A DNA stretch of 9,086 bases from DATELY01 sp035276085. Lineage in GTDB: Bacteria; Pseudomonadota; Gammaproteobacteria; Steroidobacterales; Steroidobacteraceae. The notes beneath the pieces were generated by a model. It searched no databases. It saw nothing but the letters and a program-made list of their open reading frames with translations, and was not told where the DNA came from. Position numbers and translations under genes: made by a program. Numbering within the stretch: position 1 is the first letter of the stretch; each line of letters opens with the position of its first letter. Shown piece by piece: positions 1-5,923 of the stretch. The DNA lies in assembly GCA_035276085.1 (NCBI GenBank), contig DATELY010000065.1, positions 1-9,086 on the forward strand. The letters are read 5' to 3'.

Positions 1-1
1 C

Positions 2-100
2 ACCGATTTCGCCGAAACGATCCTGGGACGCAAGCCGACGACCTTACGTGCCTGGCTGCAGGAGCATCGTGCGATGCTCATGCCCGCCACACCCGGCTGA
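2..100 (+). CDS. NmrA-like NAD(P)-binding protein, C-terminal end (partial, cut by window start)
   Basis: Only the last 32 codons and the TGA stop are present. The peptide begins TDFAETILGRKP and ends in MPATPG. It matches the C-terminus of the complete NmrA-like gene at 7064-8020 at about 27 of 32 positions with one gap, and the DNA is clearly similar too. It is therefore a close paralogue. By family knowledge NmrA-like proteins are atypical short-chain dehydrogenases with an N-terminal Rossmann fold that bind NAD(P)(H). Some are redox sensors and some are reductases. The nucleotide-binding part lies outside the window, so activity cannot be judged. It is read in the same direction as the hydrolase gene that follows after 217 bases. 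The identification rests wholly on the in-window paralogue. Confidence 0.85.
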   Translation, partial: TDFAETILGRKPTTLRAWLQEHRAMLMPATPG

Positions 101-167
101 GCTCGAACCGGTGGGTGAGCATTCAGCGTAGGAACCTCCGCCACAGCATTGCGCGCGCTTCAGTGCG

Positions 168-196
168 TCGCGTCGAGGCCAGAAACATCGACGCGA
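168..196. repeat. 9-base inverted repeat in the spacer after the partial NmrA-like gene
   Basis: The arms TCGCGTCGA (168-176) and TCGACGCGA (188-196) are perfectly complementary across an 11-base spacer. The site lies 68 bases after the NmrA-like stop and about 120 bases before the preferred hydrolase start. No T-run follows, so it is not a classical Rho-independent terminator; it may be an operator or an RNA hairpin. Its stem core CGCGTCG is also found in the hairpin after the second NmrA-like gene (8038-8061). I see no clear promoter in the rest of the 101-317 spacer. Confidence 0.45.
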
Positions 197-317
197 AGTC
201 GAACCTGGCAGAGACGCGCCAAGAATTGCGGTCATGGCCAAGAGTGTGTGGACGCAACAGGCGAGCATTCCGCCTCTCGATGATTCTCATCTCCAGGCGC
301 CCGGGACCCGAGCCAAC

Positions 318-1202
318 ATGAATACGACCTCGCAGCAGAACCCCGCTTCATCCACCACACCGCCGGCCGGCAAGTTCGTCACCGTACGCGGCAAACGTCT
401 GCACTATCACGACCAGGGCGCGGGCGAGCCGCTGTTGCTTCTCCAGGGGGGCGGGCCAGGAGCCAGTGGCTGGAGCAACTACCAGCGAAACATCGGGCCG
501 TTGAGCAAGCGCTACCGGGTCATCACCCCCGACCTGCCGGGGTATGGCCAGTCGGAGCCGCCCGATCGCCCCGAGCAGCTTTTCGGCCTTTACGCGCAGA
601 CGATGCTCGAGCTCCTGAAGGCGCTCGAGCTACCCAGCGCGCACGTCGTTGGTAATTCCCTGGGCGGAGGAACGGCGATCAAGATGGCCCTCTTGGCTCC
701 GCGGGCGGTCAACCGTCTGATCCTGATGGGTCCCGGCGGCCTGGAACCGGCATGGACGCCGATGCCGACGGAAGGAATACGCCGGCTCCTGGCTTACTAC
801 GCCGGCGAAGGGCCGAGTCGAGAGAAGCTGCGCTCATTTCTCGAGATCATGATCTACGATCCCAGCGCGCTCACCGATGCGATGTTGGAGACGCGCTATC
901 AGGCCAGCATCGCGCCGGCGATCGTCGCCAATCCGCCGGTCGGACGCTCCGGCAAAGCGCCGGTCGAAGCGCTCGGGCAGGAAGACCTGGGCTCGATCTC
1001 CCATGAGACGCTCATCCTGTGGGGACGCGACGATCGGGTCATTCCCTTCGACTGCGCGCACACGCTCATGAGTCGCCTGCCGAATGCGCGGCTCACGGTC
1101 TTCGCGCATTGCGGACATTGGGTGCAATGGGAAAAGGCGCGCGCCTTCAATGCGACGGTCGAGAGCTTCCTGCGCGAAGGCGAAACGGCAACCACCGCCT
1201 GA
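318..1202 (+). CDS. Alpha/beta hydrolase of the meta-cleavage-product (HsaD/BphD-like) family
   Basis: The predicted cytoplasmic protein has 294 residues, the normal size for C-C bond hydrolases that split the ring-fission products made by extradiol dioxygenases. Visible features are QGGGPGASGWSNYQRN at 43-58, the nucleophile elbow GNSLGGG with Ser114, WGRDDRV with Asp239, and CGHWVQ with His267, which complete the catalytic triad. Asn54, Asn113 and Arg193 correspond to substrate-pocket residues of HsaD and BphD. The middle lid segment aligns by eye with HsaD (MGPGG, then PTEG, then MVYD-like motifs). One oddity: family members normally have His before GGGPG, but this protein has Gln43. The start is chosen at ATG 318 because homology begins soon after it. 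An in-frame ATG at 234 would add 28 residues of low-complexity character, and neither start has a strong Shine-Dalgarno site. It probably acts with the extradiol dioxygenase at 5924-6784. The exact substrate is unknown. Confidence 0.88.
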   Translation: MNTTSQQNPASSTTPPAGKFVTVRGKRLHYHDQGAGEPLLLLQGGGPGASGWSNYQRNIGPLSKRYRVITPDLPGYGQSEPPDRPEQLFGLYAQTMLELLKALELPSAHVVGNSLGGGTAIKMALLAPRAVNRLILMGPGGLEPAWTPMPTEGIRRLLAYYAGEGPSREKLRSFLEIMIYDPSALTDAMLETRYQASIAPAIVANPPVGRSGKAPVEALGQEDLGSISHETLILWGRDDRVIPFDCAHTLMSRLPNARLTVFAHCGHWVQWEKARAFNATVESFLREGETATTA

Positions 1203-1213
1203 GCGGCATGCCA

Positions 1214-1261
1214 CAGCGTTGTGATGTCTGACGAGGTTTCCGCCGGCACATCACAACGCTG
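1214..1261. repeat. Perfect 14-base inverted repeat after the hydrolase gene
   Basis: The arms CAGCGTTGTGATGT (1214-1227) and ACATCACAACGCTG (1248-1261) are exact reverse complements separated by 20 bases. The left arm starts 12 bases after the hydrolase stop. As RNA it would form a strong stem, so it could terminate or stabilise the hydrolase transcript, but no U-tract follows. Its position in the AraC upstream region also fits a dyad operator. The sequence cannot decide between these. Confidence 0.6.
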
Positions 1262-1276
1262 GCGTCTGTGCTGAGA

Positions 1277-1331
1277 GCGCAAGCGCTATCCCATGGCTGC
1301 ATAACACACGTGCTGCACACGTGGCTTGCGC
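1277..1331. promoter_or_regulatory. Candidate operator: nested direct and inverted repeats upstream of the AraC gene
   Basis: CACACGTG occurs twice, at 1305-1312 and 1316-1323, 11 bases apart start to start, about one helical turn. The pair is followed directly by GCTTGCGC (1324-1331), which is the exact reverse complement of GCGCAAGC at 1277-1284. AraC-family proteins commonly bind direct repeats, so this is a reasonable site for autoregulation or for control by another factor. The regulator assignment is inference. Confidence 0.4.
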
Positions 1332-1372
1332 GACCCTCGATTGCGGTGGCGGCCGCACAACGCACCCTTTTG

Positions 1373-1402
1373 TTGACAGCAACTGCATACATCCATTAGA
1401 GA
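1373..1402 (+). promoter_or_regulatory. Possible sigma-70 type promoter for the AraC gene
   Basis: An exact consensus -35 box TTGACA lies at 1373-1378. At an 18-base spacing the -10 position holds TAGAGA (1397-1402), which matches TATAAT at only three positions. It would give a leader of about 85-90 bases before ATG 1496. The weak -10 box would suit a promoter that needs an activator, but this is a motif-only call. Confidence 0.3.
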
Positions 1403-1495
1403 TGAATCGCCTGCGCCGGGCGGATATACGGCGATAACAGAGTTTCGGCGGCGCCGCTTTGGACGTACGGGCACGCGAGACGAGAGGGGGCTGAA

Positions 1496-2512
1496 ATGAA
1501 TCTTGCGCAATCACTGAGCCGCGACCTGCCACGGTGCGTCACCCGAACCAAGGATTTGGAAGAGTGTCGTGCCCATGTGCGTGCAGCCACCGGCACGCAT
1601 CGCCTGAGCGTCGGCAACCGCTCCGATTTCCTCAGTTTTGCGCACTATCGCTACTGGGTCGGCAAACTCTCACTCGACCTGGTGCAAGTCGATACAACCG
1701 CCGGCTTCGAGATCTTCAAGGAAAAGCCCAACGACATGTATTACTTCCAGTTCCTGCTGAAGGGGAACTGCAAGATCGAAAGGCCGCGCGGCCCATCGGC
1801 GCAGGCGCAACCCGGCACCATCCTGGTTATCGAACCCAATCAGATCACGCATGAGTTGTGGCCGAGCGCATGCCTGCAGCTGATGGTGCGAGTCCCGCGC
1901 CAGGCCATCGAACAGGCGATGGCGGCCGAGTTGGGTCGAAGAGTCACCGATCGCATCATTTTCCAGCCGGTCGCCCGCGACGCGGGAATTGCATCCTGGC
2001 TGCGCCATCTCATCGGCACGCAGCTACGCGGTAATGAGCAGCACCCGATACTGAGCAATGCACGTGTCTTAAGGGACTTCGAGCGCACCATAGTCACGAT
2101 GCTGCTCACGGGCGTGCCTCACAGCAACACCGACGAACTGACGGCCCCTGCGTCGCGCATCGCGGCCTATTACGTCAAGCGGGCCGAGGAATACATCCGT
2201 TCGGCCGCGACGGGCGAAATCACCATGGATGACATCGTCAAAGCCGCGGGTGTCAGCGAACGAACTCTGTTCTACGGCTTCAAACGCTGGCGCAAAACCA
2301 CGCCCATGGCGTACGTCTGGGACGTGCGTCTCGAATATGCACGCAAGGAACTGAAGAACGGACGTCGCACCGGCGGCACCGTCAGCCAGGCCTCGATCAA
2401 TGCCGGCTTCTCGACGTTCAGTCACTTCACGAAGTTATACAAGGCCCGCTACGGCGAGACGCCGAGCGCGACACTGCGCGGGCTCGACACGTCTGCCGCG
2501 TACACCGATTGA
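1496..2512 (+). CDS. AraC/XylS-family transcriptional regulator
   Basis: A 338-residue DNA-binding regulator. The C-terminal part holds the paired helix-turn-helix of AraC proteins: the first around residues 242-263 (ITMDDIVKAAGVSERTLFYG) and the second around 296-318, ending in the family signature KLYKARYGETPSATLR. The N-terminal part, roughly 20-200, contains the barrel-like sensory region seen in AraC_binding_2-type regulators, including a YYFQFLLKG strand and a PGTILVIEP turn. The length is normal for the family. A strong purine-rich Shine-Dalgarno site (GAGAGGGGG, 1482-1490) sets the start. Upstream are several repeats and a TTGACA box. It sits between the hydrolase and the convergent ring-cleavage operon, so a local, inducer-responsive activator is the likely role. 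The effector is unknown. Confidence 0.92.
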   Translation: MNLAQSLSRDLPRCVTRTKDLEECRAHVRAATGTHRLSVGNRSDFLSFAHYRYWVGKLSLDLVQVDTTAGFEIFKEKPNDMYYFQFLLKGNCKIERPRGPSAQAQPGTILVIEPNQITHELWPSACLQLMVRVPRQAIEQAMAAELGRRVTDRIIFQPVARDAGIASWLRHLIGTQLRGNEQHPILSNARVLRDFERTIVTMLLTGVPHSNTDELTAPASRIAAYYVKRAEEYIRSAATGEITMDDIVKAAGVSERTLFYGFKRWRKTTPMAYVWDVRLEYARKELKNGRRTGGTVSQASINAGFSTFSHFTKLYKARYGETPSATLRGLDTSAAYTD

Positions 2513-2564
2513 TGCATGCTTCCGATGATTCCAGCGCGCATGACATGAAACAAAGGCAAGGAGA

Positions 2565-2999
2565 TCAGAGGCGCTGAGGCGGAACCTGGCCCTGGGGCGA
2601 CTTTATGCCCAACTGCCTCATCATCGATTTGTAGTCCCAATAATCGACGTTCTTCGCTATCTTGCCGTTACGTATATCAATGCAGGAAACGCCACAGACG
2701 GTGAACTTCTTGCCCGTGGCGTCCACGCCCTCCAGCGGTCCAGACCAGGTACCACCCAAAATACATTCAGCGGCGCCGTAAGTTTCGTTCGTCACGCGCT
2801 TGATATACCGAGCGTGAAAGTCGGGAGTCATTTCCAACACGCTGTTGAAGAATTTCCGCAACTCATCTTTACCGCGATTTACTACACCAAGAGGTTTGTC
2901 CTCATAAATGCAATCGTCCGTAAAGAGATCGAGCAACGCATTCGAATCCCTGGCTGCCCAAGCGGCTTCCATTGCAGCAAACAAATGATCGTTGTTCAT
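2565..2999 (-). CDS. SnoaL-like / NTF2-fold polyketide cyclase-type protein
   Basis: A 144-residue protein of the SnoaL-like, NTF2-type cone fold, a group that includes polyketide cyclases, ketosteroid isomerases and epoxide hydrolases. It shows the usual order: an N-terminal helix (AAMEAAWAARDSNALLDLFTDD), then CIYEDKPLG, a helix KDELRKFFNSVLEMTPDFHA, and the closing pattern GVSCIDIRNGKIAKNVDYWD near 113-132. The start at 2999 is supported by GGAG on the minus strand (complement of 3008-3011) eight bases upstream. The gene follows the luciferase-like gene by only 20 bases, so the two are very probably co-transcribed. Base composition looks less GC-rich than the neighbours; the 60 bases at 2881-2940 are about 45% GC by hand count, which may indicate separate acquisition. 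Reaction unknown; isomerisation, cyclisation or hydration of a pathway intermediate is plausible. Confidence 0.82.
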   Translation of the reverse strand: MNNDHLFAAMEAAWAARDSNALLDLFTDDCIYEDKPLGVVNRGKDELRKFFNSVLEMTPDFHARYIKRVTNETYGAAECILGGTWSGPLEGVDATGKKFTVCGVSCIDIRNGKIAKNVDYWDYKSMMRQLGIKSPQGQVPPQRL

Positions 3000-3007
3000 C
3001 GCTTCGG

Positions 3008-3011
3008 CTCC
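3008..3011 (-). promoter_or_regulatory. Ribosome binding site of the SnoaL-like gene
   Basis: On the minus strand this reads GGAG, eight bases before ATG 2999. It supports that start and lies just upstream of the stop of the preceding gene, with which it overlaps only the intergenic gap. Confidence 0.5.
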
Positions 3012-3019
3012 GCAGCCTC

Positions 3020-4021
3020 TCAGCGGAAATGAGGCACGATACGCTTGGCCAACATCCGCAGGACATCGAGATCGTACGGCTTCACGCCAAGCGGCGGCCC
3101 GACAACCACACTCGTCGCACCGGCGGCTACCAACTCCTCGATGTGAGGAATCACACCCTCCGGCGTTCCCGCCACAGCGAAGCGACGAATGATCTCGTCG
3201 CTGATAAGCCGCTTGCCGCCCTCACGGTCGCCGGTGTCGCGAGCGCGTGTAATCGCGTCGATCCGCTCACGCTCCACCCCCATGCGCTCGCACAGCACAT
3301 TACAGATTGGAATGTAGTCCACGAGGTGACTCCGCATCAGTTCCAGCGCTTCCGCGCGATCTTCAGAGAGGCACCAGAAAGAAGCGGCTTCGAACGCCAA
3401 TCCCGCGGGATCGCGACCCACACTGCGCGCACCTGCGATCATCCGCTCACGCAAATGAGAAAAATAGGCGATGTCCGCGACACAGCCGGCCTGCACGCCA
3501 GCGGCGACTTTGCCGGCAAGCTCGCAAACCTGAGGACCCCACGAGCCCATGATGAGCGGGATATTGCGCTCGGGACCATGATGGAATCGCAGGGTTTCGC
3601 CAACCGAAAAGAATTCACCCTCGTAGCGCTTCTGCTTTCGCTCGATCATCTGGTGCATGATGTCCATGGCCTCGCGCATCATCCGAACCGGCTTCGCCAC
3701 GAGTCCACAGATCATCTCGTTACCGCCTCCTACGCCGACTGCGCAGACGGCACGTCCGTTGGAGATTTCGTCCAGGACAAGAAGATTCGAGGCGTGATAG
3801 ACAGGATGCGCCAGACGAGGAGTGACCAGTCCCGGACCCAGCTTGATCGTCTTCGTTGTCTGCGCGATGAGCGTGAGCACCGGCCAGACGGGCCGGAACG
3901 GCAAATCATCCGAGACGTAGATGGTATCGAAACCGAGCCGCTCAATTTCTGCAGCAAGCGCTGCGTATGCCGTCGCCGGATAGGAATCAGTCGTCAATGA
4001 AATCTTGAATTTCACTGCCAT
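3020..4021 (-). CDS. LLM-class (luciferase-like) flavin- or F420-dependent oxidoreductase
   Basis: A 333-residue TIM-barrel protein of the bacterial luciferase-like family. Evidence is the N-terminal strand MAVKFKISLTT, IERLGFDTIYVSDD at 27-39, GPGLVTPRLAHP at 62-73 followed by LDEISNGRAVCAVGVGGGNE at 83-102, and the C-terminal helix-strand EELVAAGATSVVVGPP at 295-310. The GPG...HP...LDELSGGR-type pattern is shared by Mer-like and F420-dependent members as well as FMN-dependent monooxygenases, so the cofactor is uncertain. The start is set at ATG 4021 by GGGAG eight bases upstream; a longer frame from 4102 would add 27 residues that read through the SDR remnant. Within the operon it could hydroxylate, oxidise or reduce a ring intermediate. 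The partner supplying reduced flavin is not in the window. Confidence 0.87.
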   Translation of the reverse strand: MAVKFKISLTTDSYPATAYAALAAEIERLGFDTIYVSDDLPFRPVWPVLTLIAQTTKTIKLGPGLVTPRLAHPVYHASNLLVLDEISNGRAVCAVGVGGGNEMICGLVAKPVRMMREAMDIMHQMIERKQKRYEGEFFSVGETLRFHHGPERNIPLIMGSWGPQVCELAGKVAAGVQAGCVADIAYFSHLRERMIAGARSVGRDPAGLAFEAASFWCLSEDRAEALELMRSHLVDYIPICNVLCERMGVERERIDAITRARDTGDREGGKRLISDEIIRRFAVAGTPEGVIPHIEELVAAGATSVVVGPPLGVKPYDLDVLRMLAKRIVPHFR

Positions 4022-4029
4022 CTTGACCA

Positions 4030-4034
4030 CTCCC
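4030..4034 (-). promoter_or_regulatory. Ribosome binding site that fixes the start of the luciferase-like gene
   Basis: On the minus strand this reads GGGAG, eight bases before ATG 4021. It favours the shorter 333-residue protein over the in-frame start at 4102. Confidence 0.6.
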
Positions 4035-4059
4035 GCAGGTTCAGATTGACCGCAATCAT

Positions 4060-4275
4060 CGTCACTGCCAGCGGACTGGCGCGCGAGCGACCGCCCATTC
4101 AATGGTCAGTTCCGTGCCTGCAACCCAGCGCGCCTCATTGGAAGCGAGGCAGACGATACCCGGGCTGTATTCGAGGTTTGCCAACCCTGTTGAGCGGGCT
4201 CAACGCGGCGGCAACTTTCGACCACGCCTGGTCAGCCTCACGCAGAGGCGCAATCGCCCGGTCGCGTATGCGTGC
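4060..4275 (-). pseudogene. Remnant of a short-chain dehydrogenase/reductase (SDR) C-terminus, frame-broken
   Basis: The 271 bases between the acyl-CoA synthetase stop and the luciferase-like start hold no intact gene. Read on the minus strand they give SDR C-terminal motifs in two frames. One frame reads ADQAWSKVAAALSPLNRVGKP, ending near 4174, which resembles the PLGRVGxPEE segment of FabG-like SDRs. A second frame reads GIVCLASNEARWVAGTELTI, matching FLASDEAxxVTGTELxVDGG. The reading then returns to the first frame as GGRSRASPLAV from about 4095. Two compensating indels, near 4173-4155 and near 4100-4095, would explain this. The Rossmann half and catalytic Tyr-Lys region are absent because the intact synthetase gene ends at 4293. 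This looks like a gene lost by 5' deletion plus frameshifts. Its order in the operon implies that an SDR step was once encoded here. Confidence 0.65.
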
Positions 4276-4292
4276 CGAACGCGCTTGGGTCG

Positions 4293-5870
4293 CTATGCAG
4301 TTACGTTGCTTTCCCCATACAGCTGGCGCAGCTCGCGCTTCAGGATCTTGCCGCTCGGATTCTTCGGCAAACCGGACGTGAAGATGACTCGTTTCGGCGT
4401 TTTGAAAGCTGCGAGCTGCGTTCTGCAGTGTGCGATGACGGCAGCCTCGGACAACGTCGAGCTCGGCTTGAGCACGATCACCGCGGTCACGGCCTCGACC
4501 CACTTCAAGTCGGCCAGGCCGATGACGGACACCTCGGAAACCTCGCCGAGCCGGTAGATGACTTCTTCCACTTCGCGGCTGGAGACGTTCTCGCCTCCGG
4601 TCTTGATCATGTCTTTCTTGCGATCGACGACGGTGATGTAGCCTTCCTCATCGACCGTCGCGAGGTCGCCGCTGTGAAACCAGCCGCCCTGGAATGCGGC
4701 TTGCGTGCGCTCCTCGTCCCGGTAATAACCGCGCATGACCTGCGGCGAGCGATGCACGATCTCGCCTATCTCTCCAGGGGCAACCGGCCGCCCGTCTTCG
4801 TCGACCACGCGCGTTTCCACGTTCAACCCCGGCAGCCCCGCGGATCCTGCCTTGCGCACCTGATCTTCCGGTTTGAGCACGGTGGCCACCGGCGCGATTT
4901 CCGTTTGCCCATACAGGTTCCAGAGCCGCACACGCGGCAAGCGCTGCTGAATCTCCTTGAGGACCTCAACCGGCATGATCGAAGCGCCGTAGTAGCCCTT
5001 GCGCAGTTCCGAGAGATCGTGGCGCTCGAATAAAGGGGAACGCAGCAGCGAGATCCACACCGTGGGCGGCGCGAAGAACGAGGTAATGCGGTACCGCTCC
5101 AGCAGCGGCAGAAGATTTTCGGCCGTCGGCTTCGAGGTGATGACGTTGGTCGCACCCACATACACGCAAGGCCCCAGAAAGACATCGAGCTGCGCGCAGT
5201 GATACAGCGGCAGCGCATGCAACATGACGTCGTTGGCGGCAATTTCCGCGTCGACGAGGCAGGTCACATACTCTGCGATCAGCGCTTCATGCGTGAGCAT
5301 TGCGCCCTTCGGCAGCGATTCGGTGCCGCTCGTATAGACGATCTGCGCGAGCGACTGGGCGGTGACTTGTGCAGACAGATGCTTGTTATCGGCGCCGGCG
5401 CCGCAGCTGAGCAACTCATCGAAAGTCACGAGACCGTCGACAGGATCACTCGGTCCTTCCGCAGGCAGCCAGATGAGCCGCTCAACCTGAGTGTCGAGGC
5501 CAGCGGCCTGCCGGCCGAGCGCGGCCAGATCCGAATCCACGCACAAGGTTCGCACTTGCGCATGCTTCAGGATGTACGCGACTTCCTGCGCCTGGAGCAT
5601 GAAGTTGATGGGAACCAGCACCGCGCCCAAGCGGGCGAGCGCAAAGCGCATGGCAGCGAAAGCGTGCGAATTGCGCGCGAGAATCGCGACGTGGTCGCCG
5701 CTGCGGATACCGTGCAGCGTCAAGCCTGCCGCCAGCTGGTTGCAGACCTGATAGAACTCCGCGTACGTCCATGTAGTCGAGCCGCAGCGGATTGCTTCCT
5801 TGTGTGGACTGCGCGCCGCTGTGCGACGGAGCAAATCGTTCAGAGTTTGTCGCCAGATTCCTGTGTCCAC
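4293..5870 (-). CDS. AMP-forming acyl-CoA synthetase (FadD-like, ANL superfamily)
   Basis: A 525-residue adenylate-forming ligase that would convert a carboxylic acid, ATP and CoA to acyl-CoA, AMP and pyrophosphate. The core motifs are in order: A3 YTSGTESLPKG at 179-189, YGQTE at 320-324, GGWFHSGDL at 395-403 with the ATP-ribose-binding Asp402, DRKKDMIKTGGENVSSREVEE at 416-436, and PSGKIL with catalytic Lys508. The length is normal. The A3 loop reads TES instead of the common TTG, a variation I believe occurs in some FadD-like subfamilies. The start is GTG 5870; an in-frame TAA eight codons upstream and no other start codon between them leave no longer option, although the Shine-Dalgarno site is weak. 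It follows the dioxygenase gene by 53 bases. A likely job is to activate an acid released by ring cleavage or a side-chain acid of the substrate. Confidence 0.93.
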   Translation of the reverse strand: MDTGIWRQTLNDLLRRTAARSPHKEAIRCGSTTWTYAEFYQVCNQLAAGLTLHGIRSGDHVAILARNSHAFAAMRFALARLGAVLVPINFMLQAQEVAYILKHAQVRTLCVDSDLAALGRQAAGLDTQVERLIWLPAEGPSDPVDGLVTFDELLSCGAGADNKHLSAQVTAQSLAQIVYTSGTESLPKGAMLTHEALIAEYVTCLVDAEIAANDVMLHALPLYHCAQLDVFLGPCVYVGATNVITSKPTAENLLPLLERYRITSFFAPPTVWISLLRSPLFERHDLSELRKGYYGASIMPVEVLKEIQQRLPRVRLWNLYGQTEIAPVATVLKPEDQVRKAGSAGLPGLNVETRVVDEDGRPVAPGEIGEIVHRSPQVMRGYYRDEERTQAAFQGGWFHSGDLATVDEEGYITVVDRKKDMIKTGGENVSSREVEEVIYRLGEVSEVSVIGLADLKWVEAVTAVIVLKPSSTLSEAAVIAHCRTQLAAFKTPKRVIFTSGLPKNPSGKILKRELRQLYGESNVTA

Positions 5871-5923
5871 GGGATTGCCTGATCGTAATCGTTAAGAAAG
5901 TGCCGAGTATCGCCTGCCGGAGC

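Noticed and set aside
1214..1261. Inverted repeat as ends of an insertion sequence
   Set aside because: Only 20 bases lie between the arms, no transposase is present anywhere in the window, and no target duplication is seen.
2972..4000. Long open frame (342 codons) on the plus strand opposite the luciferase-like gene
   Set aside because: It is antisense to a gene with clear family motifs, has low-complexity Arg/His-rich translation and no recognisable domain; such frames are common in GC-rich coding DNA.
4022..4102. 27-residue N-terminal extension of the luciferase-like protein
   Set aside because: GGGAG eight bases before ATG 4021 and the start of family homology favour the shorter protein; the extension reads through the SDR remnant.
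5199..5882. Open frame on the plus strand opposite the acyl-CoA synthetase
   Set aside because: It is an antisense shadow; the synthetase motifs on the minus strand are decisive.
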